This document shows, piece after piece, positions 1-7,930 of a stretch of DNA of 64,000 nucleotides. Below the pieces are notes generated by a model. It was not told the origin of the DNA, did no database searches, and saw only the letters and a program-made list of their open reading frames with translations. The DNA lies in assembly GCF_003217475.1 (NCBI RefSeq), contig NZ_QJSP01000005.1, positions 186,001 through 250,000 of the forward strand, read 5' to 3'. Source of the stretch: Williamsia limnetica (GTDB lineage: Bacteria > Actinomycetota > Actinomycetes > Mycobacteriales > Mycobacteriaceae). The stretch's first letter is position 1, and every line of letters begins with the position of its first letter. The position numbers and the translations under genes were made by a program.

Positions 1-1
1 C

Positions 2-208
2 TGCAGCCCGCTGAATCTGCCCGCGGGGATGCCTGAGCATGCCAGCGAGTTGTATGCAAAGAACATTCTGGCGTTGATCGAACTCGCGCTTGATGATGAC
101 GGTAATTTCGCGCCGGACTTTTCTGACGAGGTGTTGGCCGCGGCGTGTGTGACCCGCGAGGCCCCGACTTCTGATGTTTCTGGCACTGATGTGAAGGCTG
201 GTGCCTGA
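2..208 (+). CDS. pntAA: NAD(P) transhydrogenase subunit alpha part 1, C-terminal end (partial)
   Basis: Only the last 68 codons are present, read in the frame starting at base 2 and ending with TGA at 206-208. The end of the protein (NLPAGMPEHASELYAKNIL, then a short acidic tail) matches the C-terminus of the NAD(H)-binding alpha-1 subunit of proton-translocating transhydrogenase. It binds NAD(H) on the cytoplasmic face and passes hydride to the NADP(H) domain of PntB. The gene lies 3 bases before pntAB, so the three subunits form one operon. Identity rests partly on this context. Confidence 0.85.
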   Translation, partial: CSPLNLPAGMPEHASELYAKNILALIELALDDDGNFAPDFSDEVLAAACVTREAPTSDVSGTDVKAGA

Positions 209-211
209 AAG

Positions 212-541
212 ATGTATACGGGTTTACTCGCGAATATCGCGATTTTGGTGCTGGCGGGTTTTGTCGGTTTTGCGGTGATCTCCAAGGTCCCCAATACGTT
301 GCACACGCCGTTGATGTCGGGCACGAACGCCATTCACGGCATCGTGGTGCTCGGTGCGTTGATCGTGCTGGGGCGCTTGCCTGATGATGCTCCGTGGGGT
401 GTGCGGATCATCGCGTTCGTCGCGTTGATCTTCGGGACCCTGAACGTGGTCGGTGGGTTCTTGGTCACCGACCGGATGCTGGGCATGTTCAAGAGCAAGA
501 AGGCCCCCGTGGCGGCGCCGGAGCAGGGAGCTGACAAGTGA
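212..541 (+). CDS. pntAB: NAD(P) transhydrogenase subunit alpha part 2
   Basis: This 109-residue protein has three hydrophobic segments (about residues 5-25, 40-56 and 64-86) and a short charged tail, the usual size and layout of the separate membrane subunit PntAB in three-gene transhydrogenases. With PntB it forms the proton channel. The ATG start follows the upstream stop by three bases. Its end overlaps the GTG start of pntB by four bases (GTGA), indicating translational coupling. Together the enzyme uses the proton gradient to reduce NADP+ with NADH. Confidence 0.93.
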   Translation: MYTGLLANIAILVLAGFVGFAVISKVPNTLHTPLMSGTNAIHGIVVLGALIVLGRLPDDAPWGVRIIAFVALIFGTLNVVGGFLVTDRMLGMFKSKKAPVAAPEQGADK

Positions 542-1980
542 ACAACTTGGTCAATATTCTTTACATCATTGCGTTTTCGATGTTCATCCTCGGTTTGTCG
601 GGGTTGACCGGACCGAAGACAGCGGTGCGCGGCAACTGGATCGCTGCTGCCGGTATGGGTATCGCCGTGATCGCGACGTTGATCGAGATCCGCGATACCT
701 ATGCCATCAACTGGATTCTGATCGTGGCCGGGTTGGCGATCGGTGTGATCTTGGGTGTGCCGCCGGCCAAGAGGACGAAGATGACGGCGATGCCGCAGTT
801 GGTGGCACTGTTCAACGGTGTCGGCGGCGGTACGGTGGCGTTGATCGCCTGGACCGAGTTCATCGAGACCGCAGGTTTCTCGGAGTTCAAGCACGGCGAG
901 GAACCGACCATCCACATCGTGATCGGGTCGCTGTTCGCGGCGATCATCGGTTCGGTGTCGTTCTGGGGCTCGCTGATCGCGTTCCTGAAGCTGCAGGAGT
1001 TGCTGAACAAGAACGTGGAGAAGGCGTTCGTCAAGAACGCGAAGATCTTCCAGGTCGCGAACATCGTGTTGCTGCTCGTCGCGCTCGCGGCGTGTGTGTT
1101 CATCGGCATCAACGCCACCCCGGGTGAGGGTTCGTCGCAGTGGTGGATCGTGCTGGTGCTCATCGCCGCGGGGATCATGGGCTTGTTCGTGGTGTTGCCG
1201 ATCGGTGGCGCCGACATGCCGGTGGTCATCTCGCTGCTCAACGCGTTGACCGGTTTGTCGGCCGCGGCAGCTGGTCTGGCGCTGAACAACACCGCGATGA
1301 TCGTGGCCGGCATGATCGTCGGCGCCTCGGGCAGCATTTTGACGAACCTGATGGCGACGGCGATGAACCGGTCCATCCCGGCGATCGTGTTCGGGTCGTT
1401 CGGCGGTGGAGGCGGCGCTGCTGCTGCGGGTCCGGCCGGCGAGCAGGGGACCGTCAAGGCCACCAGCGCTGCCGATGCCGCGATCCAGATGGCGTACGCC
1501 AGCCAGGTCATCGTCGTTCCGGGTTACGGGCTCGCGGTGGCCCAGGCTCAGCACGCGGTGAAGGACATGGCGAGCATTCTGGAGGAGAAGGGCGTCGAGG
1601 TGAAGTACGCCATCCATCCGGTCGCCGGTCGTATGCCCGGGCACATGAATGTGCTGCTCGCCGAGGCTGATGTCGAGTATGACGCGATGAAGGAAATGGA
1701 CGACATCAACGGTGAGTTCTCGCGTACCGATGTCACCCTGGTCATCGGCGCCAACGATGTCACCAACCCCGCCGCCCGCAACGACCCGTCCAGCCCGATC
1801 CACGGGATGCCGATCTTGAACGTCGACCAGTCCCGCTCGGTCATCGTCCTCAAACGCGGTATGGCTTCGGGATACGCCGGTATCGACAACCCACTGTTCA
1901 CCGCACCGGGCACTTCAATGCTCTTCGGCGACGCCAAGAAGTCCGTCGGCCTCGTCATCGAGGAGCTCAAGGCTTTGTAG
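538..1980 (+). CDS. pntB: NAD(P) transhydrogenase subunit beta
   Basis: A 480-residue membrane protein starting at a GTG that overlaps the pntAB stop. The N-terminal 270 residues hold about nine hydrophobic segments; the C-terminal 180 residues are the soluble NADP(H)-binding domain III, with the family motifs GYGLAVAQAQ, VAGRMPGHMNVLLAEA and GANDVTNPAA visible in order. Length and domain order are normal for PntB. The complex couples inward proton flow to NADPH formation, which would feed reductive biosynthesis such as lipid synthesis. Confidence 0.96.
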   Translation: MNNLVNILYIIAFSMFILGLSGLTGPKTAVRGNWIAAAGMGIAVIATLIEIRDTYAINWILIVAGLAIGVILGVPPAKRTKMTAMPQLVALFNGVGGGTVALIAWTEFIETAGFSEFKHGEEPTIHIVIGSLFAAIIGSVSFWGSLIAFLKLQELLNKNVEKAFVKNAKIFQVANIVLLLVALAACVFIGINATPGEGSSQWWIVLVLIAAGIMGLFVVLPIGGADMPVVISLLNALTGLSAAAAGLALNNTAMIVAGMIVGASGSILTNLMATAMNRSIPAIVFGSFGGGGGAAAAGPAGEQGTVKATSAADAAIQMAYASQVIVVPGYGLAVAQAQHAVKDMASILEEKGVEVKYAIHPVAGRMPGHMNVLLAEADVEYDAMKEMDDINGEFSRTDVTLVIGANDVTNPAARNDPSSPIHGMPILNVDQSRSVIVLKRGMASGYAGIDNPLFTAPGTSMLFGDAKKSVGLVIEELKAL

Positions 1981-1985
1981 AGAAC

Positions 1986-2423
1986 ATGCTCTACGCAGAG
2001 GATCTCGTCTCCGGTCACACCTACGAACTCGGTTCGTACACCGTGACCCGAGACGAGATCCTTTCCTTTGCGCGGCAGTGGGATCCGCAGGGGTTTCACG
2101 TCGATGAGACGATCGCCGCCGACGGATTCTTCGGCGAGGTCATCGCCAGTGGCATCCACACCCTCGCCGTCTTTCAGCGTCTGTCGGTGCTCGGTGCCTA
2201 CAACCGCTGGGCCGTCATCGCCGGACGGACGTTGCGAGATGTGCAGTTCCGCAGCCCCGTTCGCTCGGGCCAAGAACTGACCGGCTCGTTGAAGGTCACG
2301 AAAGTCGATCTCGACAAGCCGGGTCGGGCTCTCGTGGTCACCGAAGGCGTACTTGCCACGGGCGACACCACCGTGCTGACGGTCGATCTCGACATGTACG
2401 TCCGCACGCGCCCCACCGCCTGA
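1986..2423 (+). CDS. MaoC-family hotdog dehydratase
   Basis: A 145-residue single-hotdog protein. The R-hydratase motif is visible as DPQGFHVDETIA followed by FFGEVIASGIHT, giving the probable catalytic pair Asp33 and His58. Such proteins hydrate or dehydrate enoyl-CoA thioesters in fatty-acid or side-chain metabolism; the actual substrate cannot be told from sequence. It starts 5 bases after pntB, so it may be co-transcribed, although the functional link is not obvious. A long inverted repeat follows its stop. Confidence 0.85.
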   Translation: MLYAEDLVSGHTYELGSYTVTRDEILSFARQWDPQGFHVDETIAADGFFGEVIASGIHTLAVFQRLSVLGAYNRWAVIAGRTLRDVQFRSPVRSGQELTGSLKVTKVDLDKPGRALVVTEGVLATGDTTVLTVDLDMYVRTRPTA

Positions 2424-2433
2424 CGGCTTCACA

Positions 2434-2511
2434 CCCAAAATTCGCGCCACCTACTGCGATACGCGCCAGGTACAACAGGAGCGAATCGCGGCAGGTGGCG
2501 CGAATTTTGGG
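2434..2511. terminator. Long inverted repeat between convergent genes
   Basis: Perfect 19-base arms, CCCAAAATTCGCGCCACCT at 2434-2452 and its reverse complement at 2493-2511, flank a 40-base loop. It fills most of the gap between the MaoC gene (stop at 2423) and the acyl-CoA dehydrogenase (stop at 2529 on the other strand). A bidirectional terminator is the simplest reading. The run of A/T inside the arms would give a U-tract in both directions. Confidence 0.7.
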
Positions 2512-2528
2512 GTCGGGAACCAGTCGGA

Positions 2529-4304
2529 TCAGAGCCAGTCGGCCGGTGTGTCGAGCGTGGTGCGGTCGAGGCCGGCGAGCAGGTCGAACTGTGGGCCGGT
2601 TTTCGGCAGCTCGTACCGGTAGAAGTACTGCGCTGCTGCGCGTTTGCCGTCGTAGAAGTCGCCGGTGCTGTCGCCGACCGCAAGGAGTTGCTCCAGCCAG
2701 ATCCAGGCGATCACCACGTGTCCCGCGGCCTCGAGATACACCGTCGAGTTCGCCAGGCTGACGGCGGGATCGCCCGCGGCCCAGAGGGTCCCGGTGACCT
2801 GCGCGAGGCGCTCGACCGCAGCGCGGAGTGCGACCGCGTACTCCGGCTCAGCCGACTCGGCGCGGTCGATGGTCGCGGATATCGTCTCGACGAGCAGTTG
2901 CAGACCGGCGCCACCCTGCATGACGACCTTGCGGCCGAGCAGATCGAGACCGTGGATCCCGTGAGCGCCTTCGTGAATGGGGTTGAGTCGGTTGTCCCGG
3001 TAGAGCTGCTCGACGTCGAACTCTTTGGTGTAGCCGTATCCCCCGAGGACCTGGATCGCGAGGTTGTTGGCCTCGAGGCACCACTGCGACGGCCAGCTCT
3101 TCGCGATCGGGGTCAGCACGTCGAGCAGCAGCAGGCGTGCCGCGGCGACAGCCGGGTCGGTGGCGGTCTGCTGCTCGTCGACGAGACGCGAACAGTAGAG
3201 GCCTAGTCCCAGAGCGCCTTCGACATAGGACTTCTGGGCCAGCAACATGCGCTTGACGTCAGGGTGTTCGATGATCGCGACGGGTGCCGAGTCCGGGTCC
3301 TTGTTCGTCACCGGACGGCCCTGGGTTCGGGTCTTCGCATAGTCGAGCGACTGCAGGTATCCCGCGTAACCCAGTGAGGTGGCGAGGAATCCGACACCGA
3401 TACGGGCTTCGTTCATCATCTTGAACATGTAGCTCAGGCCGTGGTGCGCTTCGCCCACCAGGTACCCGACGGCGCCGGACTCGGCCACGGGGTGGTGTGT
3501 CCCGTCGCCGAAGTTCAGCAGGGTGTTGGTGGTGCCGCGGTTACCCATCTTGTGGTTGAGGCCGACGAGGGCAACATCGTTGCGAGTGCCGTCGGCGAGG
3601 AACTTGGGAACCACGAACAGTGAGATCCCCTTGACGCCCGGACCGCCTCCCGGTGCCTTGGCGAGCACGAGATGCACGATGTTCTCTGACAATTCGTGAT
3701 CACCGCCGGAGATCCACATCTTGGTCCCGGTGATCCGGTAAGAGCCGTCGTCAGCGGGGTCGGCCTTGGTGGTGATGTCGGCGAGGGACGATCCGGCCTG
3801 AGGCTCGGAAAGGCACATGGTCCCGAAGAACCGGCCCTCGAGCATTGGTTTGACCCAGGTGTCGATCTGCTCGGCCGTGCCGTATTCGACCAGCAGGTTG
3901 GCGTTCGCCATCGTGAGGAACGGGTAGGACGAGGTCGCGGCGTTGGCCGCCTGGAACCAGGCCATGGCCGCGCGGGCCACAACGGTGGGCAGCTGCATGC
4001 CGCCCAGTGACTCGTCGAACTGGGATGCGACGATCCCGGCCTTGCCGAACTCGTCGAGGGCGGCGCCCACCTCGTCGATGATCACGACTTTGCCGTCGGC
4101 ACCCACCCGGGGCTCGTTCTGATCGGACTTCTTGTTGTGTGGGGCGAATCGTTTGACCGCGATGTCGGCACAGAGATCGAGGATTCCGTCGAACGTGTCC
4201 TTGGAGTGTTCGGCGTAGCGCTCGAGCGAGGTCAGTGCGGTCACGTCGAGCCATTCGTACAGCAAGAAGTCGAGATCACGACGAGACAGCGGTGAGACGG
4301 CCAT
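2529..4304 (-). CDS. Acyl-CoA dehydrogenase, DmdC-like long form
   Basis: This 591-residue flavoprotein is about 200 residues longer than ordinary acyl-CoA dehydrogenases, the length of the DmdC (3-methylmercaptopropionyl-CoA dehydrogenase) group with an extra C-terminal helical domain. Visible are the FAD/substrate motif MCLSEPQAGSSLAD near residue 163, the GGYGYTKEFDVEQLYRD segment near 421, and the catalytic base Glu445 in IHEGAHGIHGLDLLGRK. It introduces an alpha-beta double bond into an acyl-CoA; the chain is unknown. It diverges from a TetR gene with paired operators between the two, so it is probably the regulator's target. Confidence 0.88.
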   Translation of the reverse strand: MAVSPLSRRDLDFLLYEWLDVTALTSLERYAEHSKDTFDGILDLCADIAVKRFAPHNKKSDQNEPRVGADGKVVIIDEVGAALDEFGKAGIVASQFDESLGGMQLPTVVARAAMAWFQAANAATSSYPFLTMANANLLVEYGTAEQIDTWVKPMLEGRFFGTMCLSEPQAGSSLADITTKADPADDGSYRITGTKMWISGGDHELSENIVHLVLAKAPGGGPGVKGISLFVVPKFLADGTRNDVALVGLNHKMGNRGTTNTLLNFGDGTHHPVAESGAVGYLVGEAHHGLSYMFKMMNEARIGVGFLATSLGYAGYLQSLDYAKTRTQGRPVTNKDPDSAPVAIIEHPDVKRMLLAQKSYVEGALGLGLYCSRLVDEQQTATDPAVAAARLLLLDVLTPIAKSWPSQWCLEANNLAIQVLGGYGYTKEFDVEQLYRDNRLNPIHEGAHGIHGLDLLGRKVVMQGGAGLQLLVETISATIDRAESAEPEYAVALRAAVERLAQVTGTLWAAGDPAVSLANSTVYLEAAGHVVIAWIWLEQLLAVGDSTGDFYDGKRAAAQYFYRYELPKTGPQFDLLAGLDRTTLDTPADWL

Positions 4305-4340
4305 GGATGTGTCCTTGTGGTCGGCGGGCTCGATCAGAAC

Positions 4341-4372
4341 TTAGCGCTCGCTTATAAATGAGCACTCGCTTA
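4341..4372. promoter_or_regulatory. Paired TetR-type operators
   Basis: Two 14-base imperfect palindromes, TTAGCGCTCGCTTA (4341-4354) and TGAGCACTCGCTTA (4359-4372), are separated by TAAA, giving an 18-base centre-to-centre spacing. They sit between the divergent acyl-CoA dehydrogenase and TetR genes. The arrangement fits two TetR dimers covering both promoters. Binding is inferred. Confidence 0.6.
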
Positions 4373-4426
4373 GGATGCACTCTGCACCGGATCTCGTCAA
4401 GATCCCCCCGACCCGCAGGAGGCCAC

Positions 4427-5017
4427 ATGGTCCAGCAGATCTCGGACTCCGCGGCGGCGGAACGGATCAGGCGCGCAGCCATCGAGGCTTTTGCGGAAGC
4501 GGGGTACGGCGGCACATCGACGCGGGAGATCACCAAACGCCTCGGCATGAGCGCAACGGCGATGTACCCGCACTACCGGTCCAAGGAAGAGCTTCTCTAC
4601 GCGATCAGCCTGCAGGGCCACCGGGCAGCGCTAGAGGTATTGCAAGGGGCTGACGATCCGGGTGCCGGACATCTCGAGCGGCTTCGTGCTGTCGTCGCAG
4701 CCTTCGCCGGCTGGCAGGCCGAGCAGCGGCAGGTGGCGCGGGTCGTCCAGTACGAGTTGCATGCACTCACGCCGTCGCACTACCGGGAGATCACCGCCCT
4801 TCGACGTCAGACGTCCGATGTCATCGCGGCGATCGTCCGGGGTGGCACCGAGTCAGGTGAGTTCGACATCGATGACCCCGACGACGTGGTGCTGGCGATC
4901 TCATCGCTGTGCGTGGATGTCTGCCGGTGGTTTCCGTCGACCCGCCACCGCGATCCCGAACGCCTCGCGCAGACCTATGCCGACCTGGCTGCGCGCCTGG
5001 TGGTGGGAGTTCGGTAG
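4427..5017 (+). CDS. TetR-family transcriptional regulator
   Basis: A 196-residue protein with an N-terminal helix-turn-helix (about residues 10-57, containing TSTREITKRLGMSATAMYPHY) and a helical ligand domain. I chose the ATG at 4427 because GCAGGAGG lies just upstream. The in-frame ATG at 4358 would lie inside the putative operator. It is transcribed away from the acyl-CoA dehydrogenase and likely represses both genes, with an acyl-CoA or fatty acid as a plausible inducer by analogy to FadR/FasR-type TetR proteins. Confidence 0.85.
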   Translation: MVQQISDSAAAERIRRAAIEAFAEAGYGGTSTREITKRLGMSATAMYPHYRSKEELLYAISLQGHRAALEVLQGADDPGAGHLERLRAVVAAFAGWQAEQRQVARVVQYELHALTPSHYREITALRRQTSDVIAAIVRGGTESGEFDIDDPDDVVLAISSLCVDVCRWFPSTRHRDPERLAQTYADLAARLVVGVR

Positions 5018-5053
5018 ACATCCGATGTCGTAGGAAGTGGCTATCCTTTCTCC

Positions 5054-5326
5054 ATGGCAACGCTCGCAGACCTCGAGGCCCGGATCGCCGCGCTCGAAGC
5101 TGCGCAGGCGGACTATCGAGCAGTGCTTGCCGCGATCAATGCGCTCGGCGGGAATCAACGCGAACAGTCCCAGCGGCTCGGAAACGTGGAAACCGGGCTT
5201 GTCGCTGTCGAACAACGGCTGGGTTCCGTGTCGACGACCGCGAGCGACACCAACGCTCGAGTCCGTTCGCTTGAAAATGGACAAGCGGAGATCAGGGATT
5301 TGCTGATCAGGGCTTTGGACCGCTGA
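5054..5326 (+). CDS. Small coiled-coil protein of unknown function
   Basis: Ninety residues with a continuous heptad pattern (LADLEARIAALEAAQADY, then NVETGLVAVEQRLGSV and RVRSLENGQAEIRDLL). No signal peptide or cysteine is seen. It starts 36 bases after the TetR gene. A near start codon and clean G/C-rich codon use support it as real, but I cannot assign a function. It could be an assembly or scaffold partner. Confidence 0.6.
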   Translation: MATLADLEARIAALEAAQADYRAVLAAINALGGNQREQSQRLGNVETGLVAVEQRLGSVSTTASDTNARVRSLENGQAEIRDLLIRALDR

Positions 5327-5328
5327 GG

Positions 5329-5904
5329 TCAGTCGTGTGAGAGCTCGTCGATGCAGACCGTGATGGCGAGGATGAATGCTTGGTCCTCAGCTGCATTGAT
5401 CTCGACGCCATAGGTGTCGCGGAGCCGGAACCACTTCTTGGAGACGGTGGCCACGGTGTGGCCGTCGCGCTCGATGTCGTATTCGTGGTCGACGAAGTTT
5501 CCCTTTGCCTTGAGGTCCGGACCTGAGTCGGGGTTGATCGTGTACCGGTCCCGGATTCCGATGAGGGCCTTGTGCACGGTCGCCTCGGAACTCCCACGCT
5601 GGATGTGCATCTTGTCCCGGACGCTGAGTTTGCGCTCCTGGATCTTGGCGAGCTCAGCGCCGCTGCTGTCTTCGAGGATGAATGTCTCCCGGAACCGAAC
5701 GGCTTTGCCGTTGACCTTGAAGACCTTCTGGCCGGCACTGTTCTCGATCCAGTAGTCGTCGCCGATGGAGAGGAGTTTTTCGCGCATCTGATATTTGATC
5801 GGCGCGGGAACGTCGTTGCGTGATCGATTGAAGAGGCCCATGGCGTCGATGCTGCCCGGGCCGTATTCCTCGCGCATCACCTCGGACGAATGAGTGTTGC
5901 TCAC
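5329..5904 (-). CDS. LURP-one-related (tubby C2-like) protein
   Basis: Up to 191 residues; the conserved fold begins near KYQMREKLLSIGDDYWIE and continues through KVFKVNGKAVRFRETFILED and AKIQERKLSVRDKMHIQR, the alternating strand pattern of the LURP-one/DUF567 family, related to tubby and phospholipid scramblases. Bacterial members are uncharacterised; membrane or phosphoinositide binding has been suggested for the fold. The start is uncertain: GTG at 5904, ATG at 5877 or ATG at 5841 (beginning MGLFNRSRND). It ends 2 bases from the convergent coiled-coil gene. Confidence 0.78.
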   Translation of the reverse strand: MSNTHSSEVMREEYGPGSIDAMGLFNRSRNDVPAPIKYQMREKLLSIGDDYWIENSAGQKVFKVNGKAVRFRETFILEDSSGAELAKIQERKLSVRDKMHIQRGSSEATVHKALIGIRDRYTINPDSGPDLKAKGNFVDHEYDIERDGHTVATVSKKWFRLRDTYGVEINAAEDQAFILAITVCIDELSHD

Positions 5905-5911
5905 GCCCTCG

Positions 5912-6010
5912 GAGTCGGAGGAAGTCGCAGTTCCTACGGCTGTGGCGAGGTCCTCCGGTTGCAGTCGGAGGAGGTGGCTGAAGTCGGAGGAAGTCGCAGT
6001 TCCTCCGGTT
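5912..6010. repeat. Composite GGAGGAAG hairpin repeat, copy 1
   Basis: The sequence carries AGTCGGAGGAAGTCGCAG followed by TTCCTACGG at 5913-5939, a second hairpin GTCCTCCG...CGGAGG, then GTGGCTGA and a second full AGTCGGAGGAAG unit at 5982-6010. GGAGGAA and TTCCTCC pair around a 7-base loop. The same composite order recurs at 23383-23470. It lies between divergent genes, overlapping no convincing coding region. Confidence 0.75.
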
Positions 6011-6104
6011 TCGGCAGGAGGCGGGGCCGCACCCGTAACCGGTGTTATCGAGCTGAGACCTCTTCAGTGCGAGGCTGTAGCTTCCGTCGGATACTGTTAC
6101 GCCA

Positions 6105-7070
6105 GTGACTCATGTTGCTCGTGTGACGCGTGTGAATAGAACTCTCGTGGCTGCCGCTGCCGCCATCGGGATGTCGACCGGTGCCGTGGCACTGATCCCG
6201 ACGGTGATGAACCCGGCCTCATCCGCCGTGGTGCCGACGGTCTCGGATGCCGACGTCGCCGGCATGTTCAACGCCGCCCAAGACGAGTTCGCCCGAGGCA
6301 ATGCGACCGCCGGCCTGAGCAAACTGCGCACGTTGCTCGCTGCCAACCCTCTCGACACGGACGCCCTCGCCCTGCAGGCTTTCTGGTCTGACTATTGCGA
6401 CGACAGCCGGGCCACGCAATCTGCGCTCACGTCACTCGACAACCTCGATCGGGCGCTCGCCGATCGGGTCAGGAACTCGATCGCCGCCATCGACAAGGGG
6501 GTAGGGATCGGGCCCAACCCGGTGCCGCGGTACTACCCGCAGACCACGGGGATCGTGGTCCTCGGTGCAGGCCTGCGGCCCGACGGGTCGCCGACCGATG
6601 AGACGGCCAGCAGGCTCTTCGCGGCCTGGACGCAGGCGATCATGGCGTACGAGTCCCCGATCATCGTCTCGGCGGGCGGCGCACACCACGGCCGGACCGA
6701 AGCAGACATCATGCGCAGCTGGCTGGTTGCCCACGCAATCCCCGCCACCCGGATACACCTCGAGACGCGCCCGCAGACCTTGCCGCAGCACGCCTTGCTG
6801 ACCGCGGAGGCGGTACGCGGATTACGCCTGCGCGAGGTCGTCCTGGTCACCTCGCCCGACGAGATACGGCGTGCGGCGAGCGACTTCTTGATCGCTGGGG
6901 TGCCGGTCGTCGGTGCGACCACATCGACCAGGAACCTGGCGACCAACGCGGCTGCGCCGTCCAAGGTGAACCAGAAGTGGATCTATCAGGACGCCACCCA
7001 GGTCACAGGGATCCCCGCCGGACGCGGTACGTCGATCGCGCCGCGGGCCTTCATCACGCCGGCAGCCTGA
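6105..7070 (+). CDS. Exported DUF218 (YdcF/ElyC-like) protein
   Basis: A 321-residue protein with an N-terminal signal or anchor (about residues 12-32, alanine-rich) and a DUF218 domain at about 140-300, marked by TGIVVLGAGLRPDGSPTDE, ESPIIVSAGGAHHGRTEA, the HLETRPQTLPQHA segment and VVLVTSPDEIRRA. Relatives (SanA, ElyC, YdcF) act in envelope integrity or bind adenosyl cofactors; the reaction is not established. GTG at 6105 lies seven bases after a TACTGT hexamer (6092-6097), so it may be leaderless; GTG at 6132 is an alternative. It converges on the metallophosphoesterase with a 10-base gap. Confidence 0.82.
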   Translation: MTHVARVTRVNRTLVAAAAAIGMSTGAVALIPTVMNPASSAVVPTVSDADVAGMFNAAQDEFARGNATAGLSKLRTLLAANPLDTDALALQAFWSDYCDDSRATQSALTSLDNLDRALADRVRNSIAAIDKGVGIGPNPVPRYYPQTTGIVVLGAGLRPDGSPTDETASRLFAAWTQAIMAYESPIIVSAGGAHHGRTEADIMRSWLVAHAIPATRIHLETRPQTLPQHALLTAEAVRGLRLREVVLVTSPDEIRRAASDFLIAGVPVVGATTSTRNLATNAAAPSKVNQKWIYQDATQVTGIPAGRGTSIAPRAFITPAA

Positions 7071-7080
7071 TCGGCGACCT

Positions 7081-7845
7081 TCAGGCTGCGGGCACCGACC
7101 GGAAGTGGCTGATGATGCGGCCCTCCGCGTACACATGAAATGCCAGCCCCGGGGGCTGGGTTTCGTTGATCACGTCGGAACCCTCGAACGGCAGATTGAG
7201 CGTTGACGACACCCCGGGGGCCAGACACAACGGCCGCCCCGCGAACGCGGTGACCGCACCGGTATGGGCATGTCCGCACAGGAACGCGACGATGTTGGGG
7301 TGCTTGTCGACCAGAGCGATGAGCCGTTCCTCACCCGTCTGACGGATGGTGTCCATGAACGGCATCTGCAGCGTGACCGGAGGATGGTGGAACGCCACGA
7401 AGACGGGGACGTGCGGGCCCGCGCCGGCGATCTGCGCATCCATCCAGGTGAGTGTCTCGTCGTCGAGGCGCCCCTCGTTCTGGCCGGGAATCGAACTGTC
7501 ACACATCAGGAACAGGGCGCCCGCGATCATCTGCGAGTGGTTGAGCGGTCCCCGGTCGGGGCTCCCGCGAAGCAACGCGTGCCCGAATTCACCGCGGACG
7601 TCGTGGTTGCCGGGCAACACCAGCATCGGCAACGGGGTGATCAGGGTGGCCGCGGCTTCCTCGTACTGGCTCTGCCGACCGTCGTCGGCGATGTCGCCGG
7701 TGACCACCAGGGCATCGATACCGGCGGCCCGGCGATTGATGTAGTCCAAGACCGAGGTGACCCGATCACGTCCGCCGGCTGTGCCGTTGAAATGCAGATC
7801 GCTGATGTGCGCGACGACGAGCACGTGCTCTCCTTCAAGTCTCAT
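7081..7845 (-). CDS. Calcineurin-like metallophosphoesterase (CpdA-like)
   Basis: A 254-residue protein with the full two-metal phosphodiesterase set in order: Asp16/His18 (HISDLH), Asp51 (GDIAD), Asn80/His81 (GNHD), His153 (FHHPP) and His192/His194 (GHAHTG). Size and motifs match cytoplasmic CpdA/Rv0805-type phosphodiesterases, which cleave 3',5'-cyclic nucleotides and other phosphodiesters. The physiological substrate is not certain. It lies downstream of ligD on the same strand with an 85-base gap, so it may be separately transcribed. Confidence 0.9.
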   Translation of the reverse strand: MRLEGEHVLVVAHISDLHFNGTAGGRDRVTSVLDYINRRAAGIDALVVTGDIADDGRQSQYEEAAATLITPLPMLVLPGNHDVRGEFGHALLRGSPDRGPLNHSQMIAGALFLMCDSSIPGQNEGRLDDETLTWMDAQIAGAGPHVPVFVAFHHPPVTLQMPFMDTIRQTGEERLIALVDKHPNIVAFLCGHAHTGAVTAFAGRPLCLAPGVSSTLNLPFEGSDVINETQPPGLAFHVYAEGRIISHFRSVPAA

Positions 7846-7930
7846 TGGTCCAGCCCGGCGATGCCGTATCTGCTACCTGGCTACGACCGTAACGTTTGGT
7901 TCCGCGCAGGTCACAATCTCTGGGCGTCAC

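Noticed and set aside
334-1803. Long reverse-strand frame opposite pntB
   Set aside because: It is Arg/His/Asp-rich with no recognisable domain and lies exactly opposite well-conserved pnt genes; a typical shadow in GC-rich DNA.
5912-6010. Possible CRISPR-like repeats
   Set aside because: Only two full units, themselves hairpins, with no regular spacers and no cas genes.
5890-6139. Two short forward frames in the upstream region of the DUF218 gene
   Set aside because: They run through the hairpin repeat and are serine/arginine-rich repeats created by it.
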